Origin: Croceicoccus mobilis | GTDB lineage: Bacteria; Pseudomonadota; Alphaproteobacteria; Sphingomonadales; Sphingomonadaceae | Direction: 5' to 3' | Assembly (NCBI RefSeq): GCF_001661965.1 | Contig: NZ_LYWZ01000025.1 | Span: 248,001 to 312,000, forward strand | DNA length: 64,000 nt | Shown here: piece by piece, positions 29,711-40,378 of the stretch | How the letters are laid out: the number at the start of each line of letters is the position of its first letter | Numbering within the stretch: the stretch's first letter is position 1 | The notes under the pieces: model-generated | What the model was told of the DNA's origin: nothing | Database searches by the model: none | What the model saw: the letters and a program-made list of their open reading frames with translations, nothing else | Made by a program: the position numbers and the translations under genes

Positions 29711-30322
29711 ATGAACTTCAACAGACGCAACCTTCTGCGCTCCGGTGCTGCCGGCTTGTCCGGCCTTGCGGCCCCGCGCGCCTTTGCCGCGCCCGCTGGC
29801 TCCCGGCCACCCGCTGCACTTGGTGCGGCCCTTGCGGCGCTCGATGCTCATTCCGCTACTCCGACGGGCCGCTCGATCAAACGGGATTTCGTCGGCCTTG
29901 TCGACTTCAATCAGCACTCCCGCGAAAAGCGTTTCGACATCGTCGATGTCGGCAATGGGCGCGTGATGAAAAGCTATCTCGTCTCGCATGGGAAGGGGTC
30001 GGACCCGGCGCATACGGGATGGGTGCAGACCCTTTCCAATCGGGTGGGTTCGAACCAGTCTTCGGACGGCGCTTTTCTCACCGGCGCGGCCTATTACGGC
30101 AAGCTTGGACGCTCGCGCCGCTTGCATGGGCTCGACCCCAGCAACAGTCACGCCTTTGCCCGCGCCATCGTCATGCACGGCGCCGATTACGTCAGCCCGT
30201 CGCTGATCATGCGCCATGGCAAGATCGGGCGCAGCCTTGGCTGTTTCGCGGTCGAACAGCATGTGCGCGACGAGGTGCTGGACATCATGGGTGAGGGCCG
30301 CCTGCTTTTCGCCGCGCGTTGA
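29711..30322 (+). CDS. Murein L,D-transpeptidase catalytic domain protein (YkuD_2 type)
   Basis: A protein of 203 residues from ATG 29711. The N-terminus N-R-R-N-L-L-R-S-G followed by a hydrophobic stretch to AFAAPA looks like a signal peptide with a twin-Arg. The catalytic core has H156 (IVMHGADYVSPS) and Cys178 in GRSLGCFAV, the arrangement typical of the second YkuD family. It is divergent from the classical YkuD gene. Both may act on peptidoglycan cross-linking (inference). Confidence 0.82.
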   Translation: MNFNRRNLLRSGAAGLSGLAAPRAFAAPAGSRPPAALGAALAALDAHSATPTGRSIKRDFVGLVDFNQHSREKRFDIVDVGNGRVMKSYLVSHGKGSDPAHTGWVQTLSNRVGSNQSSDGAFLTGAAYYGKLGRSRRLHGLDPSNSHAFARAIVMHGADYVSPSLIMRHGKIGRSLGCFAVEQHVRDEVLDIMGEGRLLFAAR

Positions 30323-30421
30323 TCAGGCTCGGCATCGCGCCCTCCATCTGCATTTTGCCATTGAGCGCCGCGTGATCCTGCGCATAAGCCTGTGCGACGA
30401 GCATCGTGGCGGGGGCAAATC

Positions 30422-31495
30422 ATGGCGAGTGCTGAATTGAACGCGGGCGATCCGCAGGCAGCGGGTCTGGGCACGTTCGAGAAATTCCTGTCGGTCTGGG
30501 TCGGCGGAGCAATCCTAGCCGGTATCGCGCTCGGCAATCTGGCGCCGGGGCTGTTCGCCTCGCTGGCGGCAATCGAATATGCTTCGGTCAATCTGGTCGT
30601 CGCGGTGCTGATCTGGGCGATGATCTTCCCGATGATGGTCGCGGTCGATTTCTCCGCCATCCGCCGGGTGGGTGAAAAGCCCAAGGGGCTGGTCATCACG
30701 CTGATCGTCAACTGGCTGATCAAGCCCTTCACCATGGCGGCGCTGGCCGTATTGTTCTTCAAGGTGATCTTTGCCGGCCTCATTCCCGCAGGTGATGCCA
30801 GCCAATATATTGCCGGGCTGATCCTGCTGGGCGCAGCGCCCTGCACCGCGATGGTGTTCGTATGGTCGCAGCTGACGCGCGGGGACCCGGCCTATACGCT
30901 GGTGCAGGTGGCGGCGAACGATCTGATCATGATCGCGGCCTTCGCGCCCATTGTCGCGCTCTTGCTGGGCGTGACCGACATTGCGGTGCCGTGGGAAACG
31001 CTGCTGCTTTCGGTGCTGCTCTATGTCGTGGTGCCGCTGGCGGCGGGCTCGTTCGTGCGCGGGCGGCTGCTTAAATCGCATGGCGGAGACGAGGGGGCGG
31101 TCAGCGCCTTTACCGCGCGGGCCAAGCCGCTCTCGATCCTGGGCCTGCTGGCGACCGTGCTGCTATTGTTCGGCTTTCAGGCCAGCACCATCGTTTCGCG
31201 CCCGCTGCTGATCGCGCTGATCGCCGCGCCGATCATCGTGCAAAGCTATGGCATCTTCTTCATCGCCTATGGCGCGGCGAAAGCGTGGAAAGTGCCCCAT
31301 GCCATTGCCGCGCCTTGCGCGCTGATCGGCACGTCCAATTTTTTCGAACTGGCCGTCGCGGTCGCGATCGGTCTGTTCGGTCTTGGCAGCGGGGCGGCGT
31401 TGGCCACGGTGGTCGGCGTGCTGGTGGAGGTGCCGGTGATGCTCTCGCTCGTCGCCATCGCCAACCGGACGCGGGGCGCGTTTCCGGCGCGCTAG
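30422..31495 (+). CDS. acr3: ACR3-family arsenite efflux transporter
   Basis: A protein of 357 residues from ATG 30422 with a G-rich ribosome binding site. About ten hydrophobic segments fit the BART/ACR3 fold. The essential ACR3 cysteine region is present ([16 protein letters not shown]141), as are [12 protein letters not shown] and [23 protein letters not shown]. It would export arsenite (or antimonite) across the inner membrane. No arsR, arsC or arsH gene is adjacent, which is unusual. Its stop is interlocked with that of the convergent ThpR gene (CTAG 31492-31495). Confidence 0.9.
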   Translation: MASAELNAGDPQAAGLGTFEKFLSVWVGGAILAGIALGNLAPGLFASLAAIEYASVNLVVAVLIWAMIFPMMVAVDFSAIRRVGEKPKGLVITLIVNWLIKPFTMAALAVLFFKVIFAGLIPAGDASQYIAGLILLGAAPCTAMVFVWSQLTRGDPAYTLVQVAANDLIMIAAFAPIVALLLGVTDIAVPWETLLLSVLLYVVVPLAAGSFVRGRLLKSHGGDEGAVSAFTARAKPLSILGLLATVLLLFGFQASTIVSRPLLIALIAAPIIVQSYGIFFIAYGAAKAWKVPHAIAAPCALIGTSNFFELAVAVAIGLFGLGSGAALATVVGVLVEVPVMLSLVAIANRTRGAFPAR

Positions 31496-32031
31496 GCTCT
31501 CAGCGGAAAGCTCATCACCGGGTCGTAATGCGCGCCATGCGATGACAGCGTGCTTTCGAACAGGATGAACTGGCTGACCGTAAAAGGCGGCGATTTCAGG
31601 TCGCCCCATTTCGTCAGAAACGGTCCGACCGCCCCGGCGCTGCCCGAAAGCCGCGCCAGCGTGATATGCGGCGCATAGCTGCGCGTTTCGGGCGGCAGGC
31701 CGACGCTGCGGCAGGCGCTTTCCACCCGCTTTTGCAGCGCCAGCAACGCAGGCGATGGCGCGATCCCCGCCCAGAGCGTGTGGGTTCGCCCCTTCTTTTC
31801 AAAGTGGCCGGTGCCGCGAATGGCCAGATCGAACGGCTCACAGCGCACCTGTGTCAGCGCATCGGCGAGATCATTGGCCGCAGGGCTGTCGATTTCACCC
31901 ACGAAACGCAGGGTCAGGTGCATCTGCTCGTCCGATTGCCAGCGGGCATTGTCGATCCCGTCCATCGTGTCGATCAACAGGTCGAGCACGGGTTCGGGTG
32001 GCTTGATGGCGACGAACAGGCGGTGTGTCAT
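31492..32031 (-). CDS. thpR: RNA 2',3'-cyclic phosphodiesterase (2H family)
   Basis: A protein of 179 residues from ATG 32031, where the family consensus begins ([12 protein letters not shown]). Both 2H-phosphoesterase motifs are intact: H38-L-T40-L and H122-I-T124-L. This family opens RNA 2',3'-cyclic phosphates to 2'-phosphates and was first known as a 2'-5' RNA ligase. It is convergent with acr3 and lies 41 nt downstream of the exported amidohydrolase on the same strand. Confidence 0.92.
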   Translation of the reverse strand: MTHRLFVAIKPPEPVLDLLIDTMDGIDNARWQSDEQMHLTLRFVGEIDSPAANDLADALTQVRCEPFDLAIRGTGHFEKKGRTHTLWAGIAPSPALLALQKRVESACRSVGLPPETRSYAPHITLARLSGSAGAVGPFLTKWGDLKSPPFTVSQFILFESTLSSHGAHYDPVMSFPLRA

Positions 32032-32072
32032 GGTTGCGGCGCTTCTAGGGCAGGGCGGGGCAATCCGCCAGC

Positions 32073-33509
32073 CTAGCGTCCGGTCGGAACCCCGTCCCAC
32101 GCGGCGGCATTGGCGGCGATATCCGCCTGCATCGCATCGAGCGCCGCCCGGTCGAAGGCACGCCCATTGGCGATGACCATGGCGATCTGCCGCGTCGCGC
32201 CGATATCGGCCAGCGGATCGGCATCGAGCACGAGCAGGTCGGCGAGGAAGCCCGGCTGCACCAGTCCCAGATCCTTCATCCCTGTCATGCGCGCCGGATT
32301 GATCGTGGCTGCACGGATCGCCTCTCCTTGGGAAAGTCCGGCGTCCACCAGCGCGAACAATTCTTCATGCAGCCCGTCGCCCGGAACATAGAACGGCTTT
32401 ACCGTGTCGGTTCCGGCAAGGATCGGCACGCCGCGCTGCGCCAACATGCGCACGGCCTCACTTTCGAGGCGCAAATTGGCCTGCCATTGCGCGATTATCT
32501 CTGGCGTGGTGGGGCGCTCACCCATTTTCCATGCGTCGAGATAGGGGCGCGGGATGAAGCGTAGCGCCGGATTGTCCAGAACAAAGTCGCTCTTTTCGGC
32601 AAGGCCGATGAAATGCCGCCGCAGGTTCAGCGTAGGATCGAGCCACGTGCCGTTTTCGCGGAAGGTCGCGGCCATCTCGTCGGCTTTTTCGGCGCTCAGG
32701 CGATTTTCCAGCGCGGTCCAGTCGGTATAGCCGCCCGCAAGCTTCGGGATCTCACCCTCGATCAGCGCCAGCGCGACTTCGCGGGCATGTTCGATAACCC
32801 GCTGTCCGGCGCGGGACGCTTCCAGCGGGGGGATCGCATCGGGATCATGCCCATCGACCGGAAGGCCCTGCGCTTTCGCCTCTGCCAGAATCGCGCGGTA
32901 ATTTTCGGGCGTGAGGTCGGAATAGACCTTTACGAAATCCGCGCCTTCGCGTTTCAGCCGGTCGACGGCGGCGCGGGCTTCGTCCGGGTCATGCACGACG
33001 GTGATATGCGACCAGCGCGCACCGGGATTATTGAGCACCGTGCCCGCCGTCCACCAGCGCGGGCCGACGCGCGTGCCCGCCGCGATCTCGCGCCGCCATG
33101 CCAATTGCTCGGGCAAATGCTCCCACGGGCCGCCAAGATCGCGGGTGGCGGTGATCCCGTGGCTGATCAGCAGCCGCAAATGGTCGATCCCCTTGTAGCG
33201 CGAATGGATATGCGCATCCCACAGGCCGGGGATGATCCAGCGGCCCCGCATATCGACGATCTGCGCACCATCGGGTATCGGCGTTTCCGCTGCCGGTCCG
33301 ATGGCGGTGATGCGATTGCCGGTGACGATGACGGTCCGGTCATGCGCCCATGTGGCGAAATCGGGGCCCAGCACCTCGGCACCGACAAGGGCGATTGTCT
33401 TGGGCGCATCCTCAGCCGCTGCCGGACCGGCCAGCGCCATGATGCCCAGCGACATGATACCAAGCGCCATGCATGTGGCGCGAACGATATTCCTGATAAA
33501 GACCCCCAT
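32073..33509 (-). CDS. Exported amidohydrolase-superfamily protein
   Basis: A protein of 478 residues from ATG 33509. A signal peptide (MGVFIRNIVRATCMALG, hydrophobic to GPAAAED) predicts periplasmic location. The metal-binding HxH of the amidohydrolase superfamily is H100-I-H102 in GLWDAHIHSRYKG, followed by a conserved GADFVKVYSDLTPENY-like lysine strand, then PVDGHDPD and a late AGTDT containing the catalytic Asp. It resembles imidazolonepropionase-like or prolidase-like exported enzymes; the substrate cannot be told. It is divergent from uvrA with the LexA box between them. Confidence 0.85.
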   Translation of the reverse strand: MGVFIRNIVRATCMALGIMSLGIMALAGPAAAEDAPKTIALVGAEVLGPDFATWAHDRTVIVTGNRITAIGPAAETPIPDGAQIVDMRGRWIIPGLWDAHIHSRYKGIDHLRLLISHGITATRDLGGPWEHLPEQLAWRREIAAGTRVGPRWWTAGTVLNNPGARWSHITVVHDPDEARAAVDRLKREGADFVKVYSDLTPENYRAILAEAKAQGLPVDGHDPDAIPPLEASRAGQRVIEHAREVALALIEGEIPKLAGGYTDWTALENRLSAEKADEMAATFRENGTWLDPTLNLRRHFIGLAEKSDFVLDNPALRFIPRPYLDAWKMGERPTTPEIIAQWQANLRLESEAVRMLAQRGVPILAGTDTVKPFYVPGDGLHEELFALVDAGLSQGEAIRAATINPARMTGMKDLGLVQPGFLADLLVLDADPLADIGATRQIAMVIANGRAFDRAALDAMQADIAANAAAWDGVPTGR

Positions 33510-33638
33510 GGCCGGGAAGATTGCCCGAAGGGCCGCATCGGTCAAGTCAGCGGACCTTTGATACGACCGCAGGCGTTGAAGCCGGAGGGGATGGTCCCCA
33601 AATGGCGAACAAGCCCTCATTACCCGCTTGACGCGGGA

Positions 33639-33653
33639 GAACATCTGCGGAAC
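33639..33653. promoter_or_regulatory. LexA (SOS) box of uvrA
   Basis: GAACATCTGCGGAAC is a perfect GAAC-N7-GAAC direct repeat, the alphaproteobacterial SOS box. It ends only 10 nt before the uvrA ATG, so it lies within or after the promoter and close to the ribosome binding site region. uvrA is a standard SOS gene, which supports the call. Confidence 0.85.
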
Positions 33654-33663
33654 ATCCCCAAGC

Positions 33664-36564
<2,901 letters not shown>

Positions 36565-36679
36565 GGCGATTGGTTCTTACATAGGGCAAGACCGTTGAGG
36601 GGGACTGGAAATATTTAACTCGATAAAATCGCAAATCGTAGCGCAAACTCTGGCTCCGTTCGCGGGGGCCTACTCAGTT

Positions 36680-37240
36680 TTGTGCCTCTTGCTCTCTGGC
36701 AAGGATATTTCCCAATTATTCTCTGATTGGCAAAAAATTATTGCGATTGGGTGTGCCTCCGTAGGGCTTAGCCTGTTGCTAGATTTGATTCCTAAATCAT
36801 TTAAAGAAATTCTAATTTTTTGGAGAATTAGGTTTCGTCTTCCAAGTCATCGGGCATTTGCAAATGGAAGAAAATTCTCGGAAATTTTAGACAGGAATGA
36901 GGTCGTTGACATCGCAATGCGAAGCAGTCTTGGTCCAAAATATCAGAATAGAACTTTTTACAGAATATATGATAAATTTAGAGATGTTGGAAGCGTAAGG
37001 CATTACTCTACACGGTACTTGCAATGGCGTGAGTTGGCGTCTCTTTCCATATTTTTGATAATTATCGGATATATTTATGTAGGAAGTGAAGGAGGGTGGG
37101 CTTCTACACAAGCAGCATTATCGCTAGCGATAGGCATTGCAATTACCCTGTGCTCTATATTAGCTGCACGGAATTCATCTGAAATGCTGATTGATTATGT
37201 TTTGCTGAGTGAGGCGGTCGCTAAAGATGACGGAAAATAA
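36680..37240 (+). CDS. AT-rich-island membrane protein, function unknown
   Basis: The frame is open from 36599 to 37240. The first conventional start codon is TTG 36680, but this would cut a hydrophobic segment (residues around IVAQTLAPFAGAYSVLCLLL encoded upstream), so translation may begin at a non-standard codon near 36605-36611 behind GAGGGGG. The protein has about four hydrophobic helices: two near the N-terminus and two near the C-terminus, separated by a basic, soluble middle (RIRFRLPSHRAFANGRKF to KFRDVGSVRHYSTRY). It overlaps the MBL gene by 14 nt. The base composition is clearly more AT-rich than the surroundings, a sign of transfer. No family was recognised. Confidence 0.6.
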   Translation: MCLLLSGKDISQLFSDWQKIIAIGCASVGLSLLLDLIPKSFKEILIFWRIRFRLPSHRAFANGRKFSEILDRNEVVDIAMRSSLGPKYQNRTFYRIYDKFRDVGSVRHYSTRYLQWRELASLSIFLIIIGYIYVGSEGGWASTQAALSLAIGIAITLCSILAARNSSEMLIDYVLLSEAVAKDDGK

Positions 37241-38315
37241 TGACTTTTTTGAAATCGATTTTTTAGATGTCGAGACTGCAAAAAGCGGAGACTCTATCAC
37301 TATTAGGACAAGAGTCGGTGGCATAGAAACCGTGTCTGTCGTCGATGGAGGTTATGCAGAATGTGGTCAGAAAATAATTGATCATATAAAAAAGTATTAT
37401 GGATCGGTCCCAACAATCCAGCACGTGGTGCTGACGCATCCCGACGGTGATCATGCTGCTGGATTGAAAACGGTTTTAGAAGAATATCCTGTTGAACGTC
37501 TCTGGATGAATCGACCTTGGTTATATGCGACGACGCTCCTGCCGAATTACCCAACTTATAATAGTTTAAAGGCTCTAGAATCGCGATTGAAGAAGAAATA
37601 TCCACACGTCGCTGAGCTAGAGAAAATTGCTCTATCGATGGGGGTTTTAATTGAAGAGGCATTTCAGGGAAATGTCATCGGCAATTTTACTGTTATGTCT
37701 CCGACATTTAATAATTTTATCAATCTTATTTTAAAAGATGACGATAAAGCTGAAGAATTTGAAGAAACGGCTAGTGTTAGGTTCGACAAATATCTTCTCG
37801 AATTAGCTAAATCTGCGATTAGCTATGTTTCATCAATATGGGGCCATGAAAACCTTCCGGAGAAAGATACAAGTCCTCGGAATGAAATGACGATCGTACA
37901 ATATGGAAAAATAGCTGGCAAAAAGATTCTCCTTACAGGTGATGTTGGCCGAGAGGGTTTGCAGACCGTAATCGATTATGCGCCCTCAGTTGGCTTGGAT
38001 TTGCCAGGTATTGACCGGTTTCAGGTGCCACATCATGGGTCACGGCGAAATGTGTCGAGTGAAATTCTCAATCAGTTACTCGGTCCGGTAAAGTCCGAGA
38101 CAGAAAGTCAGCAAACTCATTTTACCGCAGTAATTTCATCAGCAGCCAAGGATGTGCACCATCCGAAAAAGGCTGTTGTCCGCGCGATGATCCATAGAGG
38201 GGCAAAAGTTGTGACAACTGAAGGGCATGATGTGCGGTCACACATGAATGCACCTGTACGCGAAGGTTGGACGAGTTTGAATGGATTGAATTATCCCACT
38301 GAACAGGAAGAGTAG
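37227..38315 (+). CDS. ComEC/Rec2-like MBL-fold metallo-hydrolase of the AT-rich island
   Basis: A protein of 362 residues from ATG 37227, which lies inside the end of the upstream membrane-protein gene. The metallo-beta-lactamase zinc motif is H71-P-D73-G-D75-H76 in VVLTHPDGDHAAGLK, and the later KKILLTGDVG and FQVPHHGSRRN strands match the ComEC/Rec2-type MBL domain. Unlike ComEC it has no membrane channel; the neighbouring membrane protein may supply one. The gene is AT-rich, consistent with recent acquisition. A nuclease or phosphodiesterase activity and a defence role are possible but not shown. Confidence 0.78.
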   Translation: MTENNDFFEIDFLDVETAKSGDSITIRTRVGGIETVSVVDGGYAECGQKIIDHIKKYYGSVPTIQHVVLTHPDGDHAAGLKTVLEEYPVERLWMNRPWLYATTLLPNYPTYNSLKALESRLKKKYPHVAELEKIALSMGVLIEEAFQGNVIGNFTVMSPTFNNFINLILKDDDKAEEFEETASVRFDKYLLELAKSAISYVSSIWGHENLPEKDTSPRNEMTIVQYGKIAGKKILLTGDVGREGLQTVIDYAPSVGLDLPGIDRFQVPHHGSRRNVSSEILNQLLGPVKSETESQQTHFTAVISSAAKDVHHPKKAVVRAMIHRGAKVVTTEGHDVRSHMNAPVREGWTSLNGLNYPTEQEE

Positions 38316-38395
38316 CTTATCTTTAATTTTCCTACACCCCGCCAACCCCATAAATAACCCGGTTCCTTTTCACCCCTCACAGAGAGGAACCGCAA

Positions 38396-38605
38396 ATGCC
38401 CATGGAAATCCCGCCGCCGTCGGATCGTGATGCGCTCGAACATGCTCGCCGTTGGCTTGAGCATGTCGAGGCGGGGCGGATTGGGTGGGGGGCGGTTACT
38501 ACGCCCGCCATCGCCCTCCAGCACCTTCGCAACGAGGAAGTCGTGCTGGGCCGCTCGCGCAGCTTCTCCTTTCCCACGCCGGAACCCTATCGCGGGAGGC
38601 GGTAG
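38396..38605 (+). CDS. Small hypothetical protein
   Basis: 69 residues, no signal peptide, Pro-rich start followed by an amphipathic helix (ALEHARRWLEHVEAG) and a GAVTTPAIALQHLR segment; no known family recognised. It is supported by a good ribosome binding site (GAGGAAC five bases before ATG 38396). GGTTCC at 38361-38366 can pair with GGAACC at 38386-38391, so the ribosome site may be folded in a hairpin. It lies between the AT-rich island and the repeat cluster, in GC-rich DNA. Confidence 0.55.
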   Translation: MPMEIPPPSDRDALEHARRWLEHVEAGRIGWGAVTTPAIALQHLRNEEVVLGRSRSFSFPTPEPYRGRR

Positions 38606-38718
38606 GCTTGCGCCATCGGCTTTGGCGCGCGCCTCTCTTGGCGCGGCTCACGGGCGTTGGTGCATGGGGTGAGGGGAACTGTTGTTCGGTCAGCCGCTAC
38701 GTTTGTGGTTGGCGCCGT

Positions 38719-38825
38719 TTGTTTGTTTGGGTCCCTCAAACGCCGGGCGGGGCGCATCCGCGCCACTTGGCTTCCTCGCATAAGCTCGGGCGCGCTTTCG
38801 CGCTTGCCGGAGTCACCTTCGGTGC
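38719..38825 (-). repeat. Diverged, inverted copy of the multi-hairpin repeat
   Basis: Read on the minus strand, it aligns with the two direct copies in the order GACTCC-GCAAG, GCTTATGCG, GGAAGCCAAG, CGGATGC, GCCCGGCGTTTGAGGGA and AAACAAAC. It keeps small hairpins (GGCGC-ATCC-GCGCC and GCGCG-CTTT-CGCGC) though the bases differ, showing that structure rather than sequence is maintained. Confidence 0.65.
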
Positions 38826-38880
38826 CCGGAGACCCGGCGCGACAGGTTCCAAGCATATGCTCGCAGGTCAGCAGTGGAAC

Positions 38881-38975
38881 GGGGCGCGAAGCGACTCCCG
38901 CAAGGCCGAACGGCCGCCGCCGCTTATTGCGGCGAAGCCAAGGCGGGCGGATGCCCGCCGCCCGGCGTTTGAGGG
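38881..38975 (+). repeat. Multi-hairpin repeat, direct copy 1
   Basis: A 95-bp unit with three consecutive perfect hairpins: GGCCG-AA-CGGCC, CGCCGC-TTATT-GCGGCG and GGCGGGC-GGAT-GCCCGCC. It ends in CCCGGCGTTTGAGGG. It is identical to copy 2 except for one base near the end. This layout resembles REP/BIME-type intergenic palindromic elements. Confidence 0.85.
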
Positions 38976-38994
38976 ATCAAAACAAACCACTCAC

Positions 38995-39089
38995 GGGGCG
39001 CGAAGCGACTCCCGCAAGGCCGAACGGCCGCCGCCGCTTATTGCGGCGAAGCCAAGGCGGGCGGATGCCCGCCGCCCGGCGTCTGAGGG
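38995..39089 (+). repeat. Multi-hairpin repeat, direct copy 2
   Basis: Matches copy 1 over 95 bp with one substitution (CGTCTGAGGG versus CGTTTGAGGG), offset by 114 bp. It ends two bases before the stop codon of the minus-strand small exported protein, so it forms the 3' end of that transcript and could act as a terminator or mRNA stabiliser. Confidence 0.85.
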
Positions 39090-39091
39090 TC

Positions 39092-39388
39092 TTAAGAATA
39101 AAGCCTCGCGCAGGCCTGTGTGACCTCCTGCATCTCGGCTTTCTTGTCTCCGAACGCATCGGTCAGTTTCAAACGGCGCGTGTCGAATTCGCTTTTCATG
39201 CAGCCGCAGATCTGGGGTTTCTTCGCCTCCAGTTCGGGCGGGAACTGGGCGCGGGCGATGCATTGGGGGATGAAATCCTCGTCCAGCTTCCTCTCGACCT
39301 CGGCCCCGATCTCGTCACGCGCGGTGAACGAAAATGCCACCAGAAAGCCGACCACCGCTGCCGCCAGAAATGCGATCAATTTCAGCAT
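39092..39388 (-). CDS. Small exported or membrane-anchored protein, unknown
   Basis: 98 residues: MLKLIAFLAAAVVGFLVAFSF is an uncleaved signal anchor or signal peptide, followed by a soluble domain with three cysteines (PQCIARAQ, ICGCMKSEF and a late QACARLY). GGGGGAG eight bases upstream of the ATG is an excellent ribosome binding site. Cysteines in an exported domain suggest disulfides. No family was recognised. Its 3' end abuts the repeat element. Confidence 0.7.
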   Translation of the reverse strand: MLKLIAFLAAAVVGFLVAFSFTARDEIGAEVERKLDEDFIPQCIARAQFPPELEAKKPQICGCMKSEFDTRRLKLTDAFGDKKAEMQEVTQACARLYS

Positions 39389-39514
39389 TGCTCATTCTCC
39401 CCCGGGAAAACGCTGCCGAACCCTCGCACGAGAGGGTTGAGAACGGGTGAACCGCCATCAGCCCCTGCGATTTTCCGGGATCGCCACCAGCACGATACAT
39501 TAATGGAGCGCCCC

Positions 39515-40093
39515 ATGACGACCGAAACCCACGACGCAGCCTACCGCCCCAAACCCCGCGCCCCGCGCCGGGACCAATGGACCCGCCGCAAGATGGTGAT
39601 CTTCCTGCGCGAACTCGCCGCGTGCCAGTCGGTCACGCAAGCCGCGAAATCGGTCGGCCTCTCGCGCCAGAGCGCCTATCGCCTGCGCGACCGGCTTGTC
39701 GGCACGCCGTTCGCGCTGGGCTGGGAAGTCGCGCTGGAGGCGGGGATCAGCCAGCTGGCCCATGCCATGCTCGACCGCGCGATCAACGGGGTCGAGGTGC
39801 CGCATTATTACCAGGGGGAGCTGATCGGCACCTCGCGCCATTACGATGAACGGCTTGCCATCTGGATCGCCGCCAACCCGTGGAAGATGGGCCGCCACCA
39901 GATGGCCCGCGAATATTCGGCGGAAGGCTGGGACGATCTCCTCAAACGCATAGAGGACGGCCCCCTCGACTGGAGCGGCGACGAACGCGCCCCCGCAGCC
40001 ACCGATATCGCCAAGGGCGATGCGGCGCAAAACCTTGCCAGCTGGTACGGGGCTAATGCCGCCAATGATGGCTCCGGCGCTCAGGTGAATTGA
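39515..40093 (+). CDS. Helix-turn-helix domain protein, function unknown
   Basis: 192 residues from ATG 39515 (GGAG six bases upstream; an ATG four codons earlier is possible). After a basic N-terminus, QSVTQAAKSVGLSRQSAYRLRDRL is a clear HTH of the terminase-small-subunit/transposase type. The middle block (HAMLDRAINGVEVPHYYQGELIG then RHYDERLAIWIAANPWKMGRHQ) is acidic/aromatic and not otherwise recognised. It might be a phage-derived or regulatory DNA-binding protein; no other phage genes surround it. Confidence 0.65.
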   Translation: MTTETHDAAYRPKPRAPRRDQWTRRKMVIFLRELAACQSVTQAAKSVGLSRQSAYRLRDRLVGTPFALGWEVALEAGISQLAHAMLDRAINGVEVPHYYQGELIGTSRHYDERLAIWIAANPWKMGRHQMAREYSAEGWDDLLKRIEDGPLDWSGDERAPAATDIAKGDAAQNLASWYGANAANDGSGAQVN

Positions 40094-40378
40094 GATGCGC
40101 AAAGTTTCCCTTATGCGCCGGTGTGTCACCCAAAGCCGCGAAACCCCAGCATTTGCGCGGGGTTCCGGCGGGTTACGCCGGTTGTAGGGCATGTCACTTA
40201 TGTCACCCTGCACACCGAGATCTGCGCGCAAAACCGCCGTTTCCGGTTCGGTTCGTCGATGCTGGGGCACGGCTGCCACAATTCGGCCTTAATTCCCGCA
40301 CGAGGCATCCGCTGGCCGGTTGCGATGTGGCTTTGGGATCCTGACTCTTGGGTCATCGCAGAAGAGAGGTATTTTTTG

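Larger units (their letters stand above)
38606..39091. other. Gene-free interval occupied by repeat elements
   Basis: Open frames here run straight through GC-rich hairpin repeats on both strands and have no ribosome binding sites, so no gene is called. The interval holds one diverged inverted copy and two near-identical direct copies of a multi-hairpin repeat. The stretch before the inverted copy (38606-38718) is low-complexity GC-rich DNA that may be an older remnant. Confidence 0.6.

Noticed and set aside
38881-39089. Direct repeats considered as a CRISPR array
   Set aside because: Units are 95 bp with internal hairpins and a 19-bp gap, only two direct copies, no cas genes.
38485-39123. 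Overlapping open frames through the repeat region with repeated GARSDSRKAERPPPL-type peptides
   Set aside because: The peptides come from translating the hairpin repeat; no ribosome site, and the DNA symmetry explains the open frames.
40094-40378. Possible gene in the gap before the DUF4168 protein
   Set aside because: Frames are short or continue from neighbouring genes with no ribosome site; treated as a non-coding promoter region.
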